Of a stretch of 6,294 bases of DNA, positions 1 through 6,023 are shown one piece after another. Every line of letters starts with the position of its first letter. Positions within the stretch are counted from its first letter, which is position 1. Origin of the DNA: JBEKDJ01 sp050014415 (GTDB lineage Bacteria > Desulfobacterota > BSN033 > UBA1163); contig JBEKDJ010000492.1 of NCBI GenBank assembly GCA_050014415.1, positions 1 to 6,294 on the forward strand, written 5' to 3'. The translations under genes were made by a program, and so were the position numbers. Below the pieces are notes generated by a model. It did no database searches, was not told the origin of the DNA, and saw only the letters and a list, made by a program, of their open reading frames with translations.

Positions 1-168
1 AAGTATCTTACTTTTCTGGCCAAACGACAGGGGCTTCTCGGTTTCACAGCAGAGGTGCTGATGGAAAACCAGCCGATGCTCCACCTGTTTGAAAAGATGG
101 GATTTGATATTGAAAAGAGGAGAACAACAGGCGTGTATGAACTGAAGATGGGATTTCGAGGGGCATAG
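1..168 (+). CDS. GNAT-family acetyltransferase, C-terminal end (5' part outside window)
   Basis: Frame 1 is open from the first base to a TAG at 166-168 and gives 55 residues. The segment GFTAEVLMENQPMLHLFEKM, followed by GF, is the typical end of a GNAT fold: the strand and helix ending in the 'N..M..L(F/Y)EK.GF' signature near the acetyl-CoA site, then a final strand (VYELKM). GNAT enzymes transfer acetyl from acetyl-CoA to an amine. The substrate cannot be read from this fragment. The stop lies 1 bp before the ATG of the acyl-CoA synthetase gene, so the two are almost certainly co-transcribed. GNAT domains paired with NDP-forming acyl-CoA synthetase domains also occur fused, in Pat/Pka-type protein lysine acetyltransferases. 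A role in protein acetylation is therefore possible but is only inferred from context. The start and N-terminal domain are not visible. Confidence 0.75.
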   Translation, partial: KYLTFLAKRQGLLGFTAEVLMENQPMLHLFEKMGFDIEKRRTTGVYELKMGFRGA

Positions 169-169
169 A

Positions 170-2281
170 ATGAGCATGGCCGAACCCGATATTCAATATC
201 TTTTTAAACCGAGAGCCGTTGCAGTCATTGGAGCGTCGCGGGATACCCGAAAGATCGGCTATAAGATTCTGGACAATATTGTGTCGGGGGCGTATCAAGG
301 CAGAGTCTATCCTGTCAATTCCAAGGGAGAGGAGATTCTTGGACTTCGAGGATACAAAGACATTCGGGAAATTGAGGACGAGGTCGATGTCGGGATCATC
401 GTCGTCCCTGCAAGATTTGTGTATGATGTGGTGAAGGGCTGTGCGGAGAAGGGGGTCAAGTTTGTGCCTATCATCTCTTCTGGATTTTCCGAGGTGGGAA
501 ACAGGGAAGAAGAGAAGAGAATCGTAGACTGTGCCCGGGAGCACCGCATGCGTGTCCTCGGCCCAAACATCTTCGGGATCTTCTCCGCCTCGAGTTCCCT
601 AAATGCAACCTTTGGTCCCAAGAACGTCAAGCCAGGAAGCATCGCCATCATCACGCAAAGCGGAGCCTTGGGCATCGCCATGATTGGCAAGACTGCCCTT
701 GAAAACATCGGCCTCTCGGCAATTGTCTCGGTGGGAAACAAATCCGATATCAATGAGACAGACCTTTTGGAGTATCTTCTTCATCAGGATGCCACCAAGG
801 TGATCATGATCTACATCGAGGGACTGAAGAGAGGCGAACGGTTTGTCAATGTCCTTCAGGAGACCGCAAAACAAAAACCCGTTGTCGTCTTGAAAGCGGG
901 CCGATCAAAGAAGGGTGCCCTGGCGGCTGCTTCTCATACCGGGGCCCTTGCAGGCTCGGATGAGATCTTCGATTATCTGATGAGGCAATCTCATGCGATC
1001 AGAGCCGAGAGTTTAAACGAAGCCCTGGAGTGGTGCAAGTTTTTTGCAAATAGCCCTCGCCCCCGGGGAGAAAACACCGTGATCATTACGAATGGAGGAG
1101 GCATCGGTGTCCTGGCGACCGATGCCTGTGAAAAATACGGGGTGAAACTATATGACGATTATGAGCGTCTGAAAGAAACCTTCTCGGGGATGATGCCTTA
1201 TTTCGGCTCGGCAAAGAATCCGATTGACCTGACTGGCGAAGCCACCTCTTCTCACTATCACCATGCCTTTAAAGCCTCTTTCGAAGATCCGGACATTGAG
1301 GCAGTGATCTCACTGTATTGCGAAACAGCGGTCTTTGACATTGAGAATCTATCCCCTATCATCGAGGAGAATTATCACAAATTTAGAGAAGCAAGAAAAC
1401 CGACTGTCTTCTGCCTTGTGGGAGGGCAGAAAACCGAGAACTGCGCGGAGGACTTGAGGAAACAGGATGTGCCGGTGTTTACGGATCCCTATGACGCGGT
1501 CTCCTGTATGGGAGCGATGTATACCTATTACCGCTATCTGAAGGAGCCGCCGGGCAGGATTGATCCTGTTTCGCTCGATGCTGCTCAGATCGAGAAGGTG
1601 GTTCAGAAAGTGAAGGAAGATAAACGCCACTTCCTCGTCGCTGACGAGGGGCAGAAGGTCATGAAGGCCGCAGGCATCCCTGTCCCCTCCAGTTCTGTCG
1701 CCCGTCATCTTGAAGAGGCGGTTACGGCGGCAGAGAGGATGGGTTTCCCGGTGGTGATGAAGATCGTTTCCAAGGACATTCTCCACAAAAGCGACGTGGG
1801 CGGGGTCGCCCTAGATCTGTCAGATAAGAAAGAGGTCATCGAAGCCTACGAGGCCATCATCCATAACTGCAGGGCAGCAAACCCCCGCGCCAGACTGGAA
1901 GGGGTTGAGATCTCCGAGATGGTTCAATCCGGGGTAGAACTGATTGTCGGTGCCAAAGTCGATCCTTCCTTCGGCCCCATTGTGATGTGCGGACTGGGAG
2001 GAATCTATGTTGAGGTGATGAAAGATGTCTCATTCCGGGGACTCCCTCTGGACCGCAGAGAAGTGATCACGATGATCAAAGAGATCAAATCCTATCCCAT
2101 CCTCTTGGGCGTGAGAGGGGAGAAGAAGAAAGACATTGAAAGCTTGGTAAATACGATTTTGAAAGTGGGTGCCATCATTCAGCAATGCCCGAGTATCTCT
2201 GATATCGAGATTAACCCCCTGGTGGTGGATGATCGGGGTGCGAAGGCGGTGGATGTTCGGGTCCTGCTTTCAACTTCTTGA
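170..2281 (+). CDS. ADP-forming acyl/acetate-CoA ligase, fused alpha-beta
   Basis: This 703-residue protein has the full architecture of NDP-forming acyl-CoA synthetases, which interconvert acyl-CoA + ADP + Pi and acid + CoA + ATP in the cytoplasm. Domains in order: Rossmann CoA-binding (about 8-135, with AVIGAS at 17-22); succinyl-CoA-ligase-like (about 150-290, with TQSGALG at 162-168 and SHTGALAGSD at 255-264, where His256 is the expected phosphohistidine); a second ligase-CoA domain (about 300-455); and a C-terminal ATP-grasp domain (about 485-700). The ATP-grasp domain carries VVMKIVS, HKSDVGGV (His539, the likely second, beta-side His) and GGIYVEVMKD, and ends in DIEINPL. All key residues are present, so it should be active. 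The ATG at 170 follows GAGGGG (158-163) by 6 bp; an ATG two codons in is an alternative. Acid specificity is not readable from sequence: acetate or another short or aryl acid is possible. The length matches fused alpha-beta family members. Confidence 0.93.
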   Translation: MSMAEPDIQYLFKPRAVAVIGASRDTRKIGYKILDNIVSGAYQGRVYPVNSKGEEILGLRGYKDIREIEDEVDVGIIVVPARFVYDVVKGCAEKGVKFVPIISSGFSEVGNREEEKRIVDCAREHRMRVLGPNIFGIFSASSSLNATFGPKNVKPGSIAIITQSGALGIAMIGKTALENIGLSAIVSVGNKSDINETDLLEYLLHQDATKVIMIYIEGLKRGERFVNVLQETAKQKPVVVLKAGRSKKGALAAASHTGALAGSDEIFDYLMRQSHAIRAESLNEALEWCKFFANSPRPRGENTVIITNGGGIGVLATDACEKYGVKLYDDYERLKETFSGMMPYFGSAKNPIDLTGEATSSHYHHAFKASFEDPDIEAVISLYCETAVFDIENLSPIIEENYHKFREARKPTVFCLVGGQKTENCAEDLRKQDVPVFTDPYDAVSCMGAMYTYYRYLKEPPGRIDPVSLDAAQIEKVVQKVKEDKRHFLVADEGQKVMKAAGIPVPSSSVARHLEEAVTAAERMGFPVVMKIVSKDILHKSDVGGVALDLSDKKEVIEAYEAIIHNCRAANPRARLEGVEISEMVQSGVELIVGAKVDPSFGPIVMCGLGGIYVEVMKDVSFRGLPLDRREVITMIKEIKSYPILLGVRGEKKKDIESLVNTILKVGAIIQQCPSISDIEINPLVVDDRGAKAVDVRVLLSTS

Positions 2282-2283
2282 AG

Positions 2284-2288
2284 AGGAG
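2284..2288 (+). promoter_or_regulatory. Ribosome binding site of the P-loop/DRTGG gene
   Basis: AGGAG within a purine run (2281-2290) lies 6 bp before the ATG at 2295. It fixes that start in place of an in-frame upstream start at 2169, which would overlap the acyl-CoA synthetase by more than 100 bp and add non-family residues before the P-loop. Confidence 0.8.
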
Positions 2289-2294
2289 AGATCG

Positions 2295-3279
2295 ATGGAA
2301 AAATTAGTAATCGCGTCAGTGGGAAAAAGCGCGGGCAAGACGAGCCTCATCATCGGAATGGCAAAAGCGTTGAGCAAGCCCTTCGGATATCTGAAACCCC
2401 TAGGAGACCGGATGGTGTACCGGGATAAGAAGATGTGGGATTACGATGCGGAGCTGATCACCTCGGTTTTCGGGATTAAGGAGAATCCCGAGGACATGAC
2501 GATTGGGTTTGAGCATTTGAAGCTTCGGTACATGTACGATGAGGAGGGAAGAAAGCGAAAGCTCCAGGAGATGGTGGCCCGTGCAGGCGGGGAGCTGCTT
2601 TTTGTGGAGGGGCCGCAAAATCTGCGTTACGGGACTTCTTTAGGTATGGATCCTCTTTCGCTTGCCCGGGATATTGGAGGCAAGCTTTTGGTCCTGATCA
2701 ATGGCCAGGCAGACGTGCTGTTGGACGATACGATCTTTGTGAAGGACTATTTGAATATGACCCATGTGGCTCTCAAGGGAGTCGTGTTTAATCATGTGCA
2801 GAATCCTGAGGATTTTGATACGGTTTATCTTCGGGAGATGACGAAGCGAGGGATACCGGTGTTAGGGGTCCTTCCGTATGCAAAGGAGTTAACCTATCTG
2901 ACAGCTGATTTCTTAGCGAAACGGCTATTTGCGAAGGTGGTAACAGGGGAGAAAGGGTTGAACCGGGTGGTGAGGAATATCCTGGTGGGGGCGATGTCGA
3001 TCAGTGCATTGTATCAGACACCCTTGTTCAAACAGGAGGGGAAGTTGATCATTACGCCTGGGGACCGGGCGGACATGATCCTGGCTGCGATCGAAAGTGA
3101 TGCAGCCTGTGTGGTCATCACGAACAATATCTTGCCTTCATCGAGCATCATCTCGAACCACGCAGATCGACGCGATCGAATCCTTGATCGCAAAAGAGGA
3201 TACCGACAAGATCGATCTTCTTGAACAGTTGGTCCGGAAACACGTCAATCTGAAGGAGATCGCAGGCGAGTCAGGTTGA
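2295..3279 (+). pseudogene. P-loop/DRTGG 'phosphotransacetylase-like' protein, broken near the 3' end
   Basis: From ATG 2295 the first frame encodes 309 residues and stops at 3224. The N-terminus is a BioD/CobB-like P-loop domain with GKSAGKTS at 10-17. A likely Walker-B region follows (LLFVEGPQN, 101-109), then VLINGQAD (133-140) and a DRTGG domain starting at GDRAD (256-260). This domain pair resembles the non-catalytic N-terminal regulatory part of large phosphate acetyltransferases. Databases often label such proteins phosphotransacetylase family, although the catalytic PTA domain is absent. After ILPSSSIIS (279-287) the frame turns into Arg/Asp-rich sequence. The expected family C-terminus (QIDAIESLIAKED and LLEQLVRKHVNLKEIAG) resumes in a different frame at about 3157 and ends with TGA at 3277-3279. 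Residues expected between them (a GIPLLLV...DTYTT-like strand and loop) are missing, so this is an out-of-frame deletion, not a single-base slip. It is co-directional with the acyl-CoA ligase (13 bp apart), which suggests a regulatory link to acyl-CoA metabolism. Confidence 0.75.
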
Positions 3280-3547
3280 TCTCAGTTACAGGCAAAGGTT
3301 GAGGTTCAGGTCGAGGGAGGTCATCACCGTACGCAATGTGTTCTATCTTATAGAGGTAATAGGTTTTGAAAATGAGTGGGGTGGAGGCACGCCCTCTCTC
3401 GGAATGCGGGCGTTCTGCATTAAATACTTATGGAATTGGTCCAGCATAATTAAATGATAACTTATACGACTGTATCATAATAATCAAATCTCATTGTTTA
3501 TATTGCAATAATGCCTGTTTTATCAAGTATTTTTTCTAAACATTTCG
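3280..3547. other. Gene-free spacer with AT-rich block upstream of the restriction operon
   Basis: No credible coding sequence is seen. The first 120 bp has composition like the preceding gene; from about 3420 to 3610 the DNA becomes strongly AT-rich, unlike either neighbour. Short inverted repeats are present. ACGCCC (3389-3394) pairs with GGGCGT (3408-3413), and the overlapping AATGC (3403-3407) pairs with GCATT (3417-3421). ATGATA (3454-3459) pairs with TATCAT (3473-3478). TATTGCAATA (3501-3510) is a perfect 10-bp palindrome. The AT-rich block probably holds the control region of the downstream operon and may mark the edge of an inserted cassette. Confidence 0.5.
3501..3510. promoter_or_regulatory. 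10-bp palindrome TATTGCAATA, possible operator
   Basis: This is a perfect even palindrome whose centre lies about 45 bp upstream of the -35 box of the predicted restriction-operon promoter. That position would suit an activator or upstream operator. A palindrome of this size can occur by chance in AT-rich DNA, and no cognate regulator gene is present in the window. Confidence 0.25.
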
Positions 3548-3576
3548 TTGACAAACCCCGTCCCCTTCTATATATT
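3548..3576 (+). promoter_or_regulatory. Sigma70-type promoter of the restriction-modification operon
   Basis: A perfect -35 box TTGACA (3548-3553) is separated by exactly 17 bp from TATATT (3571-3576), one mismatch from the TATAAT consensus, in AT-rich surroundings. Transcription would start at about 3583. That gives a leader of about 160 nt before the endonuclease gene, long enough for the 23-codon ORF and hairpin described below. It is the best promoter seen in the window. Confidence 0.7.
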
Positions 3577-3666
3577 CTCATCATTAATACAATAATATAA
3601 AAATTAATGTTCCCGGCACGCTGTGCACGCTGATTCGCGTGGAGTGAGCAAGGACGTTCGAGCGGA

Positions 3667-3684
3667 AATCCATAAACATGGATT
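3667..3684 (+). promoter_or_regulatory. Hairpin overlapping the leader-ORF start codon
   Basis: AATCCAT (3667-3673) and ATGGATT (3678-3684) form a perfect 7-bp stem with an AAAC loop. The right arm begins with the ATG of the 23-codon leader ORF, so the folded RNA would bury that start codon. It lies inside the predicted transcribed leader. It could equally act as a DNA operator or have no function. Confidence 0.35.
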
Positions 3685-3749
3685 CAACTCAACTCCGCGT
3701 TGGCCTCTGGAATAAAAAAGACGAATCTGATAAACTTCTAACAGTATGA
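3678..3749 (+). CDS. Putative 23-codon leader peptide overlapping the endonuclease start
   Basis: ATG 3678 opens a 23-residue hydrophilic peptide (MDSTQLRVGLWNKK..., ending in KLLTV). Its TGA stop (3747-3749) overlaps the endonuclease ATG (3746-3748) in the classic ATGA coupling arrangement. A modest Shine-Dalgarno candidate, GGAA (3664-3667), precedes it by 10 bp, whereas nothing like a Shine-Dalgarno precedes the endonuclease ATG itself. No homology is recognised: it is not a helix-turn-helix controller protein and too short for a domain. It may be a coupling leader for endonuclease translation, the tail of a lost gene, or chance; a 23-codon ORF alone is weak evidence. In the same frame the reading is open only from 3648. 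Confidence 0.35.
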   Translation: MDSTQLRVGLWNKKDESDKLLTV

Positions 3750-4477
3750 ATAATCACGAAATTTTGAAGCACATGACCGAACGCACAGCCAAGGCGGTCG
3801 CCCATTACTGGCAAACAAGGGGTGCACAACGGAAAAGACAAGAAGCAAGTGGCAAGGCCGATCAGGGCTTGCGTAGTGCCGTCACTGGTGGTGCGCAGAT
3901 GGACGGTTTTATTGACCTTTTCACGGACCTTGTCACACAGGCTGGAATCCCTGATGGCTGCATCTTCCGAAAGAAGGCTGTTGAACTTCCCGGTTTTTTC
4001 CGCCCAACCAAAGAATGGGACCTGCTCGTCATCCGCGACGGGCTGTTGATCGCCGCCATTGAAGCCAAATCCCAGGTCGGGCCATCTTTTGGTAACAACT
4101 TTAACAACAGAACAGAAGAAGCAATGGGCAGTGCCCTTGACCTTTGGACGGCCTTCCGTGAGAGAGCATACCTTGAAAGCCCTCAGCCCTTTCTTGGCTA
4201 TTTCTTCATGCTGGAGGATTGTGAGGCATCCAATCGGCCTGTTGGTGTGCAGGAACCACATTTCAAGGTCTTCCCCGAGTTTGTCGGTGCGTCATACATG
4301 CGCCGTTATGAACTTTTCTGCCGGAAGCTTGTATTAGAGAGGCACTATACAGCGTCTACCTTCATCACCTCATCTATCCTAACCGGTCTTAACGGCACCT
4401 ATGAAACACCGGCGGATGACCTGTCCATGGAGCGATTCGCAAAGATGCTGGTTGCCCATGTGACGACCTTTATTTGA
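3746..4477 (+). CDS. Type II restriction endonuclease, XhoI/PaeR7I family (predicted target CTCGAG)
   Basis: The 243-residue protein is close to the usual length of XhoI and PaeR7I (about 246), which cut CTCGAG. It carries the family's conserved blocks in order: HYWQTR (20-25), DQGLRSAVTGGAQMDGF (39-55), RKKAVELPGFFRPTKEWDLL (75-94), the core IEAKSQVGPSFGNNFNNRTE (105-124), FMLEDC (154-159), EPHFKVFPEF (170-179) and YELFCRKLV (188-196). The PD-(D/E)XK nuclease core is read as Asp92 in KEWDLLV and E106-A-K108 in IEAKSQ; Mg-dependent double-strand cleavage is expected. The gene looks intact. The ATG at 3746 has no Shine-Dalgarno and overlaps the stop of a 23-codon ORF. The methyltransferase gene follows 4 bp downstream, so the nuclease is the first full gene of the operon, an order that needs control during establishment in a new host. 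Cleavage specificity is inferred from the family and may differ. Confidence 0.9.
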   Translation: MNNHEILKHMTERTAKAVAHYWQTRGAQRKRQEASGKADQGLRSAVTGGAQMDGFIDLFTDLVTQAGIPDGCIFRKKAVELPGFFRPTKEWDLLVIRDGLLIAAIEAKSQVGPSFGNNFNNRTEEAMGSALDLWTAFRERAYLESPQPFLGYFFMLEDCEASNRPVGVQEPHFKVFPEFVGASYMRRYELFCRKLVLERHYTASTFITSSILTGLNGTYETPADDLSMERFAKMLVAHVTTFI

Positions 4478-4481
4478 AACC

Positions 4482-5390
4482 ATGTCGACAACGGTTCACA
4501 GGCTAATCAATGGTGACGCCCGGGATTTGTCCTTTTTGGATGATGAGTCGGTGCACCTCGTCGTCACGTCACCACCCTATTGGAATCTCAAGCGCTACAA
4601 CGAAACCCCTGATCAGCTGGGGCATATTCAAGACTACGAAACCTTCTTGGAGGAACTGGATAAAGTTTGGAGGCATGTGTATCGTGTTCTTGTTCCAGGA
4701 GGCCGGCTAGTGTGCGTGGTCGGTGATGTCTGTGTGGCCAGACGTGATTTTGGACGTCACCTGGTGTTTCCCCTCCACGCGGACATCTGCGTGATCTGCC
4801 GGCGAATCGGTTTTGACAATCTAAATCCGATCATCTGGCACAAAATCGCCAATGCATCCTATGAGGTGGCCAACGGGTCCAAATTTTTAGGTAAGCCGTA
4901 TGAACCCAACGCTATCATTAAGAACGACATGGAATTCATCCTCATGCAGCGGAAACCGGGAGGATACCGGAAACCGTCTGATACTCAGCGAGATGCCAGC
5001 AGGATTTCAAAAGAGGAGTTTGACCGTTGGTTCCAACAGATATGGAACATCCCAGGGGCATCGACTAAGCACCACCCCGCGCCATTTCCTCTGGAACTGG
5101 CTACGCGGTTAGTAAGAATGTTTTCCTTTGTGGGGGACACCGTCCTTGATCCATTCTGCGGCTCTGGGACAACGATGATTGCAGCCTTCCAAACGGGCCG
5201 CAACAGCCTCGGAGTGGAAATTGACCCAGATTATTGTCGCATGGCAGCACGGTATCTTAAAGCGGAGACCATGAACCTTTTCTCAAGCGCTCAACTTATC
5301 TTTGAAAAGGGTTCCACGGACCGGGCTTGCATGGTCAAGGAAGATCAAGCTTTGTATGCAGTCAGACCTGCAAGGAGAAAAGTGAAATAG
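4482..5390 (+). CDS. DNA amino-methyltransferase (SPPY type), cognate modification enzyme
   Basis: This is a 302-residue S-adenosylmethionine-dependent methyltransferase. The catalytic motif IV, TSPPYWNLKRY (29-39), lies near the N-terminus. Motif X-like HPAPFPLELATRLV (198-211), motif I DPFCGSGTT (223-231) and motif II GVEID (244-248) follow towards the C-terminus. This circularly permuted order is that of beta-class enzymes making N4-methylcytosine or N6-methyladenine. TSPPY is most often seen in N4-cytosine enzymes but does not decide the base. The stretch from about 85 to 190 should contain the target-recognition region. It starts 4 bp after the endonuclease stop without a visible Shine-Dalgarno, so translation is probably coupled. 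It presumably protects the host at the endonuclease's site. The last 40 residues, after motif II, are basic and poorly conserved-looking. All core motifs are intact, so activity is expected. Confidence 0.9.
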   Translation: MSTTVHRLINGDARDLSFLDDESVHLVVTSPPYWNLKRYNETPDQLGHIQDYETFLEELDKVWRHVYRVLVPGGRLVCVVGDVCVARRDFGRHLVFPLHADICVICRRIGFDNLNPIIWHKIANASYEVANGSKFLGKPYEPNAIIKNDMEFILMQRKPGGYRKPSDTQRDASRISKEEFDRWFQQIWNIPGASTKHHPAPFPLELATRLVRMFSFVGDTVLDPFCGSGTTMIAAFQTGRNSLGVEIDPDYCRMAARYLKAETMNLFSSAQLIFEKGSTDRACMVKEDQALYAVRPARRKVK

Positions 5391-5524
5391 GCCTAATCGG
5401 GTAAGGACGGTGTTTAGCTGTCCCTCCTCAGACCACCCATCATGTGGGTCCACAATGGGCGGTTTGCAGAAATCATCGGGCCTTAGCCGGAAATGACTCA
5501 CGTTCTACAGGAACAAAACGGATT
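5391..5524. other. Spacer after the methyltransferase, possible eroded coding remnant
   Basis: No intact gene and no convincing terminator are found; the only hairpin is a 5-bp stem, ACCCA (5435-5439) with TGGGT (5445-5449). On the minus strand a frame running 5501 to 5283 contains a protein-like stretch (KPPIVDPHDGWSEEGQLNTV), but it runs antisense into the methyltransferase 3' end and matches no family I recognise. The block probably belongs to the decayed mobile DNA to its right. Confidence 0.3.
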
Positions 5525-5543
5525 GGTGCCAGGCAACGGTAAT
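5525..5543 (+). repeat. 19-bp direct repeat, copy 1
   Basis: GGTGCCAGGCAACGGTAAT is identical to 6218-6236. It contains the 9-bp odd palindrome TGCCAGGCA. Together the two copies bound the transposase and HIT gene fragments. GGTGCCAGGC-type sequences resemble dispersed REP-like repeats, but no REP transposase is visible here. Confidence 0.75.
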
Positions 5544-5803
5544 TAGGTATTGAAGATCGAAGTGAGAAGGCGCCGGAGACGTTGCCCCAGAAGATGAAAC
5601 GCAAGATCGATTCGAAAAAAGGCAGACTCGTCTACAACAGGAGAATCGGAACGGCAGAACCAGTATTTGGCAATATTTGCTCTAAATTAGGATTGAACAG
5701 ATCTAGCCTTCGAGGCAAACGAAAAGTAAACACCCAGTGGGTGCTCTATTGTGCAGTACACAATCTATTCAAAGTGCATCGATATGGTCCGGAGTTGGCG
5801 TGA
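5543..5803 (+). pseudogene. IS1182-type transposase, C-terminal fragment
   Basis: From 5543 one frame is open to TGA 5801-5803, with family-like sequence from about 5594. KRKIDSKKGRLVYNRRIGTA is followed directly by EPVFGNI, then LRGKRKVNTQW and HNLFKVHRYG. This is the end of the DDE domain of IS1182-type transposases. The Glu of EPVFGNI matches the third catalytic acid (usually VEPVFG), and the RGK.KV..QW..YC..HN block is the usual C-terminus. Only about 75 of an expected 450-500 residues remain; the two catalytic Asp residues and the N-terminal part are gone. The break lies at or near the 19-bp repeat: the frame has a TAA at 5540-5542, inside the repeat. A start codon is not meaningful for this fragment. 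It is non-functional and shows earlier insertion activity beside the restriction-modification operon. Confidence 0.8.
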
Positions 5804-5968
5804 ACGAACTGGATTGGGTGATAGGGTATTGTGGTAAGAAAAAAATCGTGAAAAGACGACCATTGCACCAAGGACCGTAAAAACTTTCGATGGCAGAAAA
5901 TAATTTCCTTTTCTTGATCTAGCAGAAGAAGCGGTTTTTAAGAAAGTGACTTTTTCTACAGGCTCGTT
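5804..5968 (+). mobile_element. Probable 3' non-coding tail and right end of the IS remnant
   Basis: About 165 bp separate the transposase stop from the point where HIT-gene upstream sequence could begin. The region is A/T-run rich and has no coding potential. GACTTTTTCTACAGG at 5948-5962 resembles an IS terminal sequence, but no inverted partner is found at the left, which fits a left-truncated element. The exact boundary is a guess. Confidence 0.35.
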
Positions 5969-6023
5969 ACGCGGCGAAACATGCACTTGGGCAATGATTA
6001 AACTTCAACATCGGGACCGAAAC

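Noticed and set aside
44..544. Minus-strand open frame across the start of the acyl-CoA ligase
   Set aside because: It is antisense to a clear gene and low-complexity, with no recognised family: a shadow frame.
2169..2294. Upstream start for the P-loop/DRTGG protein (42 extra residues)
   Set aside because: It overlaps the acyl-CoA ligase 3' end in another frame and adds non-family Trp/Arg-rich residues. The ATG at 2295 has a strong ribosome binding site and places the P-loop at the usual N-terminal position.
3617..3632. CACGCTG repeated with a 9-bp period
   Set aside because: Two 7-bp units are too little for an iteron or CRISPR array. There are no further copies.
3689..4261. 190-codon minus-strand frame opposite the endonuclease
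   Set aside because: It is fully antisense to a gene with strong family motifs, and its own translation shows no domain.
5283..5501. Minus-strand frame containing PPIVDPHDGWSEEGQLNTV
   Set aside because: The stretch looks somewhat protein-like, but it overlaps the methyltransferase 3' end antisense and matches no family I can name. It is noted only within the spacer entry.
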